Below are positions 1 to 8,257 of a stretch of DNA of 57,732 nucleotides, piece after piece (the first letter of the stretch is position 1; each line of letters begins with the position of its first letter). The DNA lies in NCBI GenBank assembly GCA_964403795.1, contig CAYOHP010000029.1:1-57732 (forward strand), read 5' to 3'. The position numbers were made by a program, and so were the translations under genes. The notes under the pieces were generated by a model, which worked only from the letters and a program-made list of their open reading frames with translations, had not been told where the DNA came from and searched no databases. The stretch is from CAYOHP01 sp964403795 [NCBI: uncultured bacterium]. GTDB lineage: Bacteria; Muiribacteriota; UBA6191; CAZXTJ01.

Positions 1-48
1 ATGGCGCTCACCTCCGGGCTCTCGGACATGCCAGACACACCGCTGCTC

Positions 49-67
49 CCCCGGGATGAACCCGGGG
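49..67 (-). terminator. GC-rich hairpin downstream of the 109-aa gene
   Basis: A perfect 7-bp inverted repeat (CCCCGGG, five-base loop, CCCGGGG) lies just past the stop codon of the minus-strand gene ending at 90. No T-tract follows it, so it is not a classical intrinsic terminator. It could be a transcript-end stabiliser or chance in GC-rich DNA. I see nothing else in bases 1-89. Confidence 0.25.
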
Positions 68-89
68 CGCTTCGGCTTCGCCCGAGCTC

Positions 90-419
90 CTACGAGCCGG
101 TCTGGACCACTTCGGTCCGGGCCTGGGAGGCGGCGGCGTTCCAGGGGAGGGCCGAATCCGGGACCCAGTGGGCCACGAAGCGACCGCCCGGGAAGCCCTG
201 GAGTTCCTCGGTGTAGTCCGGATGGTCGGGAACCGCCTGGGTCCACTCGACCTGGTAGCCCTTGGAGGCCGCGAACCGGAGGAGGATCTCGAGGTTGGCC
301 CGGTCCGGGACCTCGACCTTGGCCATGCCTTCTTCCACCTGGAGGTAGAAGAGGGCCGGGAACTCACCCTTCTGGAAGTACATCCAGCGATCGTTCTTGA
401 CGAGGTTCTCGATGTCCAT
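90..419 (-). CDS. Hypothetical protein, 109 aa
   Basis: Small soluble protein that I do not recognise. It begins MDIENLVKNDRWMYF and has no signal peptide, membrane segment or cysteine. A TAGCCT hexamer (435-430) lies ten bases before the ATG and no Shine-Dalgarno is visible, so a very short 5' leader is possible. It is divergent from pcnB across a 249-bp gap in which I see no other gene. The mixed alpha/beta-looking composition and even spread of charged residues look like a real protein rather than an antisense shadow, but the function is unknown. Confidence 0.6.
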   Translation of the reverse strand: MDIENLVKNDRWMYFQKGEFPALFYLQVEEGMAKVEVPDRANLEILLRFAASKGYQVEWTQAVPDHPDYTEELQGFPGGRFVAHWVPDSALPWNAAASQARTEVVQTGS

Positions 420-668
420 GGGGGGTCGTAGGCTAGGGGCTGGGGCTCCCGGCCGTCAACTCCCGCTTCCCCGCCTGCCCGCTTCCGTCGGGCCCGGTCG
501 GCGTGGTAGGGTAGGAGGGTCTCCCGGGGGTCCCGTGCGGTAGTCCGCTCCGGATGTGTTCCCGGGAGCGTCGATGGCGCCTCGGACCGGGATGGTTCGA
601 GCCGTGTCCCCAGCCGCCACGCTCCATCGGCAGCGATAACGGCCGCCCGACGGCCGTCTGGAGGAATC

Positions 669-2717
669 TTGCTGGACCCTTATGCCCTCGATCCCGAAGC
701 CGAGCCGGCCGCCGGGGCGGCCGACGACGCCGACGGGGATCTCGACGGAGGCTCCGACCCGGAGGCCGTCGGGGAGATGGAAGTCGAGGACACCGAAGCC
801 ACCCTGGAGGAGGCCGAGGGGATCGACACCGGGGGGGAGGACCTCGAGTCCTCCGGACCCGACGGGATCGCTCTCCTGGAGCGCTGCCTGGCCCCCCACG
901 AAGAGCGTCCCCTGCTGGTCGACCGGACCTTCCCCGAGGAGGACCTCGACCCGGAGGCGCTGAAGATCGTCCATCGGCTGCAGCGCCATGGACACGCCGC
1001 CTTCCTGGTCGGCGGCTGCGTCCGGGACCTGCTGGCCGGACTGCACCCCAAGGACTTCGACATCGCCACCTCGGCGACCCCCCGGCAGATCAAGCGCCTC
1101 TTCCGCAACTGCCGCATCATCGGCCGACGCTTCAAACTGATCCACATCTTCTTCCGGGACGGGAAGATCATCGAGGTGGCCACCTTCCGGAGCGCCCCCG
1201 AGGCCGCGGCCAACGGCGAGGAAGAGCTGCTGATCGTCGACGACAACACCTTCGGGACCGCCCGGGAGGACGCCTTCCGCCGGGACTTCACGATCAACGC
1301 GCTGCTCTACGACCCGTTCAGCCGCAAGATCGTTGACTTCGTCTCCGGGGTGGCGGACATCGAGCGGGAGCGGATCCGGTCGATCGGCGATCCCGACATC
1401 CGGTTCCGCGAGGATCCGGTCCGCATGTTGCGGGCGCTCAAGTTCGCCGCCCGGCTGGCCTTCGAGATCGAGGTCACCGACCGCCAGGCCCTCTCCCGCC
1501 ACCGGACCGAGCTCCTGAAGGCCCCCATGGCCCGGCTGCTCGAGGAGATCCACAAGATGCTCGGCTGCGGCGCCGCCGCCGAGTGTTTCCGGGGCCTGAA
1601 GCTCACCAACATCCTGCAGGTCCTCCTGCCCACGGTGGACAGCCTGGTCCAGCCTCCCGGCGAGGGCTCGCCCTTGTTCTGGAAGCTGCTCGAGATCCTC
1701 GACCGCACCAGCGGGGGGAAGCGCATCTATTCGAACGCGGTGATGCTGGCCTGCCTGGTCCATCCCTGCTACCTGGCGTCCACCGGCGAGGAGCCGGGCC
1801 ACGGCAGCTATGGACACCAGGTCAAGTGGCTGGCGAAGTTCTTCGACAGCTGCGACCTGCTCCGCCAGGTGCCGCGTCGGGACAAGCTCCGGGTCCGGTC
1901 CATGCTGGCGGGGCTCCGACGCTTCGACCCCGCTACCCGGGGGGGCCGGACCTCGCTCAAGGCCTTCCTCCACCGCGAGTACTTCCCCGACCTGTTCGCC
2001 TACTGGAAGCTCCTGGTGGAGGCGACCGGCAAGGGGACCGAACTCGTCGAGGAGTGGACCGAGCGGGCCATGCCGCTCTTCGAGCGCCGCTCGCGGGCTC
2101 CCGAGAGCGACGGCGACTCCCGGCCCGAGGCCAGTAGCGCCGACGAATTCGGACCCGAGCCCGGGCTGCCGTCCGGAGGGTCTCCGCGGGAGTCCCGTTT
2201 CCACGAAGGTCCACGCCTTCCGCCCGGAGAGCGCCAGCCACCCCGCGGGGCCAACCAGCCCCGATACTCCGGGTTCGGCGTGGTGGAGAACCCCGATCCA
2301 TTCCGGGGCTATCGCCAGCTCGGGTTCGGTGCCACCCACCGGGCCGTGCTGGCCCCGATGGGTTTCGGCGAGGCCATGCGCTCGAATCTCCAGATCCGGC
2401 TCGCCAGCCTGGGTTTCGGCGAGGACAGCGCCAACGCGGTGGCCCGCACCGGCATGATCACGGCCGGTTTCGGAGCCGAGGGCTTGCTGGCAGGCAAGCC
2501 TCCGGTCAAGAAGAAGCTCCCCATCATCCCGGGAGTGAACACCGGCGACGGGGATCCGGCCCTGGCCAGCAATCGGCGGCGCAAGCGCAAGAACCGCCGG
2601 GTGCGACGCGACGGGCGACGCCCCGGGGGCGGAGGAGGCGGCGGCGGCGGGGGAATGGGATCCGGCGGGCGGCCTTCGGGCCAGGGCGGACGTCGGCGGC
2701 GGCGCCGAAACCGCTGA
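669..2717 (+). CDS. pcnB: Poly(A) polymerase / CCA-adding family nucleotidyltransferase (PcnB)
   Basis: Template-independent nucleotidyltransferase expected to add 3' A-tails to RNA. The class II nucleotidyltransferase head is clear: GGCVRDLL at residue 115, the metal-binding DFD at 129-131, GRRFKLIH, IIEVATFR and RRDFTINAL, then the RDP-type domain with DPVRMLRALKFAA. The RRFKLIH...IIEVATFR pattern is more like bacterial PcnB than CCA-adding enzymes. At 682 aa it is longer than E. coli PcnB (about 465). It has an acidic N-terminal extension and a long tail with five GFG motifs (residues 535, 552, 565, 582, 600), then a glycine run and an Arg-rich end, probably RNA-binding. The start is TTG at 669 with GGAGGA only three bases upstream, which is close spacing. 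Confidence 0.9.
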   Translation: MLDPYALDPEAEPAAGAADDADGDLDGGSDPEAVGEMEVEDTEATLEEAEGIDTGGEDLESSGPDGIALLERCLAPHEERPLLVDRTFPEEDLDPEALKIVHRLQRHGHAAFLVGGCVRDLLAGLHPKDFDIATSATPRQIKRLFRNCRIIGRRFKLIHIFFRDGKIIEVATFRSAPEAAANGEEELLIVDDNTFGTAREDAFRRDFTINALLYDPFSRKIVDFVSGVADIERERIRSIGDPDIRFREDPVRMLRALKFAARLAFEIEVTDRQALSRHRTELLKAPMARLLEEIHKMLGCGAAAECFRGLKLTNILQVLLPTVDSLVQPPGEGSPLFWKLLEILDRTSGGKRIYSNAVMLACLVHPCYLASTGEEPGHGSYGHQVKWLAKFFDSCDLLRQVPRRDKLRVRSMLAGLRRFDPATRGGRTSLKAFLHREYFPDLFAYWKLLVEATGKGTELVEEWTERAMPLFERRSRAPESDGDSRPEASSADEFGPEPGLPSGGSPRESRFHEGPRLPPGERQPPRGANQPRYSGFGVVENPDPFRGYRQLGFGATHRAVLAPMGFGEAMRSNLQIRLASLGFGEDSANAVARTGMITAGFGAEGLLAGKPPVKKKLPIIPGVNTGDGDPALASNRRRKRKNRRVRRDGRRPGGGGGGGGGGMGSGGRPSGQGGRRRRRRNR

Positions 2718-2747
2718 TCCGTCCGGGCCCGCACCCGGCCGGCAGGC

Positions 2748-3881
2748 CTACTCGATCTTCTGGAAGACCTCGGAGAGCCGCACCGCTTCGCGAGGGGCAC
2801 CGATCGGCTGGAGACCCCAGCAGGAGAACCGGACCTTGCGCCCTCCCCGGGGAAGGATGGCGGCATCGACGACCATCCGGGCGCCAAGACGCGGCTCGTC
2901 CTTCCCGGCCACCACCTCGGGCCGGCTGCCCGGCCGACCCCATGCCAGGAAGAGCGATCCGTCCCGGGCCTCGACCTCCGCCACCAGCAGGTAGGAAGCG
3001 TCCCAGTCCCGGATCGTGAAGACGAGCTCCAGGTCGCCGGGAACGTCGCGGGTCGAGACCAGGATCGAGAGAGGGCTGTCGACATAGGATCGCTTCTGTC
3101 CGAAGGTGCCGGCGAAGGTCACGGCCACCGCTCCGGAGAGTCCATGACCGGGGTCCACGAAGCCCGCTCCCTGCGGATTGCGCGGCTTCAGGCTGTCGTC
3201 GTAGAGGTCTCCCTGGGGCGTCCCTCGACGCATCGACGACCAGGTCCGGACGGTCTCCCAGCGGCCGCCCTCGGCCTCCAGGACGCGCAGTTCCTCGCTA
3301 TGCCACTGCTCGGGGGTCGTCCCCTCCCGCCAGCCGTCCAACTCGGGTACCGGATCCAGCCTTGCCCCGCGACGGACCAGCCGGCCCGGATCGGGGACCT
3401 CCCCGGTGTCCAGCAGGGGACCCACGTCACTGCGCCGGGTCCTGGTCAGGAGCTCCTGGACCACGAAGATCCGGGCGGCCTCGCTCACGGACTCCCCGTC
3501 GACCGGGAAGCCGTCGAGTTCCCGGAGCAGCGCGGCCAGGCGGGGAGCGAAGGTACGGAAGGCGGTCCGCCCCTGCTCCCAGGTCTCGGTGACGACCTCC
3601 GGCCTCTGACCTTCGACCAGGTCGAGGGCCGCCCGGATCCGGGCATCGGCCTCGAGCTCGCGGCGGAGGGTGGCGAGCCGGGAGCGGAGTTCTTCGGCCG
3701 AGGGAGGCGGGACCACGGTCCCCGAGCCGGGCGGCGCAGCGGACGCCCCCGGGGGGGGTTCGACCGGTCGGACCGTGACCCGCTGGATCCAGCCCGCCGC
3801 CAGGCCCAGGACCAGGCCCAGGAGCCCCACTGCCCAGGGGGATGCCGCCAGGTTGCCGTCCCGACGACGGCAGGCCCTCAC
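2748..3881 (-). CDS. Membrane-anchored hypothetical protein, 377 aa
   Basis: Unknown function. The GTG start overlaps the stop of the upstream HEAT-like gene by four bases (GTGA), so the two are translationally coupled. One N-terminal hydrophobic segment (about residues 13-30, around WAVGLLGLVLGLAAGW) is followed by a Pro/Gly-rich linker, a helical stretch (about 50-140), and a beta-rich C-terminal part containing a run like LELVFTIRDWDAS. That last part is vaguely similar to lectin/LamG-type beta sandwiches, which is only an impression. The topology suggests a single-pass protein with an extracytoplasmic domain. Open-frame sequence continues upstream inside the neighbour's antisense, but it is low-complexity shadow, so I use the GTGA start. 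Confidence 0.65.
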   Translation of the reverse strand: MRACRRRDGNLAASPWAVGLLGLVLGLAAGWIQRVTVRPVEPPPGASAAPPGSGTVVPPPSAEELRSRLATLRRELEADARIRAALDLVEGQRPEVVTETWEQGRTAFRTFAPRLAALLRELDGFPVDGESVSEAARIFVVQELLTRTRRSDVGPLLDTGEVPDPGRLVRRGARLDPVPELDGWREGTTPEQWHSEELRVLEAEGGRWETVRTWSSMRRGTPQGDLYDDSLKPRNPQGAGFVDPGHGLSGAVAVTFAGTFGQKRSYVDSPLSILVSTRDVPGDLELVFTIRDWDASYLLVAEVEARDGSLFLAWGRPGSRPEVVAGKDEPRLGARMVVDAAILPRGGRKVRFSCWGLQPIGAPREAVRLSEVFQKIE

Positions 3882-4564
3882 CCGGGGGCTCCCGGAGCCT
3901 CCGGAACCTCGGGGACCTCGGGGTCCTCGTCCCGCTCGGCCCGAGCCAGGCACCCGGCCAGGTAGTCCTTGACCTTCCTGGAGAGGCGGGTCGAGGCGAG
4001 CTCCCTCAGCCGTTCCAGGCAGGTCGGATCCCGGAGCATGGCGAGACCGTAGATCGCCGGGACCACGATCCCGGGATCGGGCGACTTCGAGAGCCGGACG
4101 AAGCCGGTCTGGATCCGCTCCCGCGACGCCTCCGGACACTCCGCGGCCCGCCCGTGCACCGCCAGGGCATCGGCCGCCATCCAGGCGGCGCCCTCGCGAT
4201 TGTCGAAGATGCGCTCGAGGCAAGCCAGCGCCGCCTCGACCAGTTCGAGGTCCAGGTCGGCCGGCAGTCCGAGGCTGACGAAGTCGGCCCAGGCGTGGAA
4301 GAGCGCGAAGGTGGCACCCCGGTGGTCGGACAGGTCGCCGTCCTTGAGGACCTGCGCCATGGCTCGCGCTCCCGGAGCCCCCAGATCGACCAGGTCGACC
4401 GCGGCCGCGGCCCTCAGGTTCTCGTCGGGGGAGAAGAACGCTGCCATGATCTCCACCAGGCGAGCGCGGTCTTCGTCGGAGAGGTCCTTGGGGTACTCGG
4501 CCTCCAGGACCCGGGGGGCCGGGCCGGGGCGAAGCCAGTTCTCGGGGGGGGGCCGTCGTTCCAT
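3878..4564 (-). CDS. HEAT-repeat-like protein, 228 aa
   Basis: Soluble alpha-helical protein with successive helix pairs of HEAT/ARM character (for example NLRAAAAVDLVDLGAPGARA, AAWMAADALAVHG, VVPAIYGLAMLRDP). It ends in an acidic, proline-rich tail. Such proteins usually serve as protein-protein scaffolds, and no enzymatic motif is visible. A TGC-TAGGCT extended -10-like element (4583-4575) lies ten bases before the ATG and no Shine-Dalgarno is seen. It is coupled by a GTGA overlap to the membrane-anchored gene downstream, so the two products may work together. The upstream TPR gene ends 70 bases away. Confidence 0.65.
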   Translation of the reverse strand: MERRPPPENWLRPGPAPRVLEAEYPKDLSDEDRARLVEIMAAFFSPDENLRAAAAVDLVDLGAPGARAMAQVLKDGDLSDHRGATFALFHAWADFVSLGLPADLDLELVEAALACLERIFDNREGAAWMAADALAVHGRAAECPEASRERIQTGFVRLSKSPDPGIVVPAIYGLAMLRDPTCLERLRELASTRLSRKVKDYLAGCLARAERDEDPEVPEVPEAPGAPG

Positions 4565-4634
4565 GACGTCCCGAAGCCTAGCACCCGGACACCGGATCCG
4601 CCCCAGGACGAGAGGGGTACCGGATCCGCCCCGC

Positions 4635-5915
4635 TCAGGGTTCGCCGGCCAGGATGCCGGCGGCCTCCGCCGCCGCCTCCCGGTACCAGGCGAGGCGCTC
4701 CGCGAGCCGGGTCCGTCCCGGGGCTCGGGCCACCGCCCTCTCCTGGACCGAGACCGCCTCCTGGGCGCGTCCGGCCTCGAGCAGGGCCCGGGCCAGGGTA
4801 TCCAGGAACTGGGCGCTCTCTCCCGCCTCGGCGAGGGCTTCCCGGGCCAGGGTCACGGCTCGCTCCGGGTCCCGCACCACGGGATCCCGGCTGGTGGCCA
4901 GGACCCAGGCCAGGCTGTTCTTGGAGGCGGTACCGGGCGGGTGGTGGTCGATCGCCTCGGCGTAGTGGGCGGCCGCGGCCCGCTCCTCGCCCAACCTCCG
5001 CTCCGCCTTGGCGAGCAGGAACAGGGCATAGGCTCGGGCTTCGCCGACCACGTCCTCCAGGGCGAGGACCTCGAGCAGGCGGGTCCGGGCGGCTCGGGGA
5101 CGCCCCGCGTCGATCTCGGCGTCGGCGGCTCGCACCGCAGCGCGATAGACCTCCATGGTGGTCTCCGCCCCGGCATCGGCATCGGCATCGGCATCGGCGC
5201 CAGGAACCTTCGCCGGCTCGACCGGAGCCGATTTCGCCTGCTGCGTTGCGGGAGGGACTGCGTCGTGGTCCTCGGGAACGGCCACCGGGATCTCCTCCCG
5301 GACCGGTTCGGCAGCGACCGTGACGGCCTCCTCCGCCGGCTCCTCCGCGCCCCCCGAAGACGGGATCCCGGCAGGGACCAGCTCCTCCTCCACCTTCCCG
5401 GAAGCCGACGGCTCGGCCTCCGGGGGCTCCCCTTCCATCGCCAGGGCTACCAGTCCCGCCAGGGAACCGTCCACCGGCAACTCGCCTTCCTCGGGGATCG
5501 TGCTCCGTCCCCCTCCAGAAGCTGCGCGCTCTCCGGGATCCTCTCCGGACTCGGGGACGAACGGCCCGGACGAAGGCGGGACCGGTGCCTCGTCCGACGA
5601 CATCGGCTCCACGGTGGCAACCGGCTCCGAGGCGGGGGCAGCAACCGGTGCGGGATCCACCACCTCGGGACCCGGCGCCTCGACGGCGTCCGGCGCCTTC
5701 CCGGGAATCCCGGTCGCGGCCCTCGCCGGGACCACCGCCACCGCTTCGCTGGCCGGCTCCTCCCCGAGGAGGGGCGCGTAGCGGAGCACCACCGAGGGCG
5801 TCGGCACCCGGGTGGGACTCGGGGCCGGGAGCATCGAGAGGCAGTGGATGGCGACGTAGAACACCGCCAGGGCCGCCAGATTCAGGGCCATGAGGGAGCG
5901 CGGCGTGACGACCAT
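4635..5915 (-). CDS. Single-pass membrane TPR protein with Pro/Ala/Glu-rich linker
   Basis: 426 aa from ATG 5915, chosen because the hydrophobic segment (about residues 9-24, LMALNLAALAVFYVAIH) then sits at the N terminus. Open frame upstream to 6071 lacks coding character. A long low-complexity acidic/proline-alanine region (about 40-240) includes four Asp-Ala repeats encoded by a GCATCG microsatellite. The C-terminal part (about 250-420) has TPR-like helix pairs such as AYALFLLAKAERRLGEERAAA and SAQFLDTLARALLEAGRAQEA. This looks like a membrane-tethered scaffold. It lies between mrp and the HEAT-like gene on the same strand. Confidence 0.7.
   Translation of the reverse strand: MVVTPRSLMALNLAALAVFYVAIHCLSMLPAPSPTRVPTPSVVLRYAPLLGEEPASEAVAVVPARAATGIPGKAPDAVEAPGPEVVDPAPVAAPASEPVATVEPMSSDEAPVPPSSGPFVPESGEDPGERAASGGGRSTIPEEGELPVDGSLAGLVALAMEGEPPEAEPSASGKVEEELVPAGIPSSGGAEEPAEEAVTVAAEPVREEIPVAVPEDHDAVPPATQQAKSAPVEPAKVPGADADADADAGAETTMEVYRAAVRAADAEIDAGRPRAARTRLLEVLALEDVVGEARAYALFLLAKAERRLGEERAAAAHYAEAIDHHPPGTASKNSLAWVLATSRDPVVRDPERAVTLAREALAEAGESAQFLDTLARALLEAGRAQEAVSVQERAVARAPGRTRLAERLAWYREAAAEAAGILAGEP
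5173..5196 (+). repeat. Four tandem GCATCG hexamers
   Basis: Four exact copies of a 6-bp unit inside the TPR gene, encoding an Asp-Ala repeat on the minus strand. Copy number can change without shifting the reading frame. Confidence 0.8.
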
Positions 5916-6060
5916 GGGGACCTTTCCCGGGAATCCCGACCGTATCGATCCCCTCATCGACCCCTGGGGACCAGGGTCCCGAGCCCAGGAACCCGACCTC
6001 TCGCGGGCGATTTGTCGCCGGCCCGCCCCCCCACCCGCCAGGGTCGAGGCCGGGGCGTCC

Positions 6061-7176
6061 TCAGACGGCAACCGCCCGCTTGGGATCGAGCAGGATCCGC
6101 CTGGCCACCTGGAGCGCCACTCCCCGCGCCACTTCCAGGAAGGCCCGGGACACAGGACTCTCCGGGTCCCGCACCACCACGGGAACGCCCTCGTCCCCGG
6201 CGGCCCGAACCGCCGGCACCAGAGGGATCTCCCCCAGGAAGGGGACGCCCTGCCGCTCGGCCTCGTCCCGGGCTCCGGCGTGGGCGAAGATCTCGTGGCG
6301 GGTCCCGCAGGTCCCGCACTCGAACCAGCTCATGTTCTCGACCAGGCCCAGGATCTCGGCGTGGACCTTCCGGAACATGGTGATCCCCTTGCGGGCGTCC
6401 GCCAGGGCCACGTCCTGGGGGGTCGAGACCATCACCGCCCCGGTCAGCGGGACCACCTGCACCAAGGTGAGCTGGGCATCCCCGGTCCCGGGCGGCATGT
6501 CGACCACCAGGTAGTCGAGCGGCCCCCAGTCCACGTCGGTGAGGAACTGCCGGAGCGCCTGCTGCACCATCGGCCCGCGCCAGACCTGGGCATCCTCCTC
6601 GCCGGTCAGGAGCCCGATGCTCATGACCGGGACCCCGTGCGCCAGGAGCGGCTGCATGCGATCCCCGACCACGGTCGGCCGACCCGTGATCCCCATCATG
6701 GTCGGGGCCGAGGGTCCGTAGATGTCGGCGTCGAGGAGGCCGGCCTTCGCCCCCAGCCGCGCCAGGGCCACCGCCAGATTGGCAGCCACCGTGGACTTGC
6801 CGACGCCCCCCTTGCCGCTGGCCACCGCGATCACGTTGCGGACCTCGCCGACCGGTCCCTGGCCGGCCCAGGGGTCGGTGACCGAGAGGAGCTTCCCCGG
6901 CTTGGGGGTGGGGCGGGTGAAGCGGGGAACGTCGACGCCCATGGCCACCCGGACGTCCCGGATCCCGGGGACTTCCAGGGCGATGGCCCGGCAGTCGGCC
7001 TCGACCTCGCCGGTTTCCGCCATCCCGGGAGCCGGGAGGGCGACCTCCACGCGGGCCACTCCGTCCTCGATCCCGACCCCGCGCAGGGAACCGGCGGAGG
7101 CCAGGTCGAGGCCCAGGGAAGGCAGATCGACCGCCCCCAGGCGCGTCCTGAGGAGATCCGCTGACGGAGCGCCCAT
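6061..7176 (-). CDS. mrp: Mrp/ApbC-family iron-sulfur cluster carrier ATPase
   Basis: P-loop ATPase that carries and delivers Fe-S clusters to apo-proteins in the cytoplasm. An N-terminal MIP18 (DUF59)-type domain (about 1-85) is followed by the deviant Walker A GKGGVGKST (121-129), GLLDADIYGPSAP, VVDMPPGTGD, and a CxxC near the C terminus (WFECGTCG) that binds the bridging cluster. The length of 371 aa is normal. The ATG has an excellent Shine-Dalgarno (GGAGGAGG) about five bases away. A TGA-TAGCAT extended -10 candidate lies upstream in the divergent region shared with the RING-finger gene. It probably heads the minus-strand run that continues to 2748. Confidence 0.92.
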   Translation of the reverse strand: MGAPSADLLRTRLGAVDLPSLGLDLASAGSLRGVGIEDGVARVEVALPAPGMAETGEVEADCRAIALEVPGIRDVRVAMGVDVPRFTRPTPKPGKLLSVTDPWAGQGPVGEVRNVIAVASGKGGVGKSTVAANLAVALARLGAKAGLLDADIYGPSAPTMMGITGRPTVVGDRMQPLLAHGVPVMSIGLLTGEEDAQVWRGPMVQQALRQFLTDVDWGPLDYLVVDMPPGTGDAQLTLVQVVPLTGAVMVSTPQDVALADARKGITMFRKVHAEILGLVENMSWFECGTCGTRHEIFAHAGARDEAERQGVPFLGEIPLVPAVRAAGDEGVPVVVRDPESPVSRAFLEVARGVALQVARRILLDPKRAVAV

Positions 7177-7227
7177 GCCGACCTCCTCCGGGCCGGGATG
7201 CTATCACGGAGAGGCGGATCCCACGGC

Positions 7228-7236
7228 TGCTACACT
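7228..7236 (+). promoter_or_regulatory. Extended -10 promoter candidate for the RING-finger gene
   Basis: TGC-TACACT fits the extended -10 pattern TGN-TANNNT. I see no good -35. It lies about 50 bases upstream of the TTG start at 7289. Confidence 0.4.
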
Positions 7237-7288
7237 GAGCCGGGGAGGCCTTCCGCCGGATACCCGGGGCGGCCCCCGAGGAACCGCG

Positions 7289-8206
7289 TTGACCGAATCC
7301 CACCCCGACCCGTCGATGAAGTGCCAGGTCTGCGGCGAGGAGCTCCAGGCCGCCACCGCCCATGCCTGCGAACGCTGCGCGGCACCCCACCACGCCGACT
7401 GCTGGGCCTTCAACGGAAAATGCGCCATCTTCGGCTGCGGCGGCCAGCACGTCATCCCCTTCCGCGACCTCCCGCTCGCGATCCGTCGCAAGGAGATGAC
7501 GATCACCGAGCACACCCGACCCGACTTCTCCCTGGTGCCGGTGGTCGAAGGCCTGACCCGCAAGCTCATCACCCGCTCCAAGGACCTTCCCAAGACGATC
7601 GGCGCCGGCCTCTTCGGCAGCTTCCTCACCATGCTCGGCTTCGGCCTCTTCGTCAGCGGGTCCGGGACCCGGGACGCCACCCTCTGGCTGGGACTCCTCT
7701 TCTGCGGCCTGGCCCCCGGGATCCTGGCCCCCTTCGTGGCCCCGACCCAACACCGCCGCCCCTACCTCGCCTCCAGCATCTCGGGGGTGCTGTTCTTCCT
7801 GTTCTACGCCCTCCGCTTCGGCCCCTCCCGCTTCTTCTGGTCGACCCTCACCGTGGCGGCCGGGATCCTCTTCTCGACCAGCCTGGCGGAAGCCGTCTTC
7901 GGCAAGCTCACCCCGCTGGGCAACGCCTTGGGGAAGGCAGCCACCCCGATCCGACACCTCTCGAGCTGGGGCTTCTTCCTGTTGGCGATCCACATGGGGG
8001 CGTGGCTGAACGGGGAAGCCCTCTCGGCGCTGGCCTACCAGGAGATCTCGGTGCTCTCGGTACTGGCCCTGTTCGCGGCCGTCCCCGCCCTGGAGATGGG
8101 CAAGGAAGAGCTGCGCAAGCGGGAAGGTCTCACCTCCACCCGGACCCGTCCGGGCGTCGCCCTGCCCCCCGGGGACGAGCCCGCCATGGTGACCGGGAAC
8201 GAGTAG
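7289..8206 (+). CDS. Prokaryotic RING-finger (Prok-RING_1-like) integral membrane protein
   Basis: 305 aa with an N-terminal zinc-binding module: C12xxC15, C27xxC30, H34/H35, C38, C45 and C50. This resembles the prokaryotic RING-finger family 1 pattern. About six hydrophobic membrane segments follow (residues about 105-275), then a short charged tail. The start is TTG at 7289, five bases after GAGGAA. ATG 7316 is also in frame but has no ribosome site. Prokaryotic RING domains are thought to mediate protein interactions, and ubiquitin-ligase activity is not established for them. The cytosolic RING plus membrane domain suggests a membrane adaptor. It is divergent from mrp. The molecular function is unknown. 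Confidence 0.75.
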   Translation: MTESHPDPSMKCQVCGEELQAATAHACERCAAPHHADCWAFNGKCAIFGCGGQHVIPFRDLPLAIRRKEMTITEHTRPDFSLVPVVEGLTRKLITRSKDLPKTIGAGLFGSFLTMLGFGLFVSGSGTRDATLWLGLLFCGLAPGILAPFVAPTQHRRPYLASSISGVLFFLFYALRFGPSRFFWSTLTVAAGILFSTSLAEAVFGKLTPLGNALGKAATPIRHLSSWGFFLLAIHMGAWLNGEALSALAYQEISVLSVLALFAAVPALEMGKEELRKREGLTSTRTRPGVALPPGDEPAMVTGNE

Positions 8207-8257
8207 AGCCGATTCCGGCCCCTCCCTCCCCCTCGCCGGTCGACCGATGGTAGGGAC

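Noticed and set aside
1-216. 71-codon plus-strand frame at the window start
   Set aside because: No ribosome site. It overlaps the better minus-strand gene, and its composition is not like that of the real genes here.
456-2339. 627-codon frame antisense to pcnB
   Set aside because: PcnB motifs on the plus strand are decisive; the antisense translation shows no recognisable family.
7316-7318. ATG 7316 as start of the RING-finger gene
   Set aside because: No ribosome site; TTG 7289 has GAGGAA five bases upstream. The difference is only nine residues.
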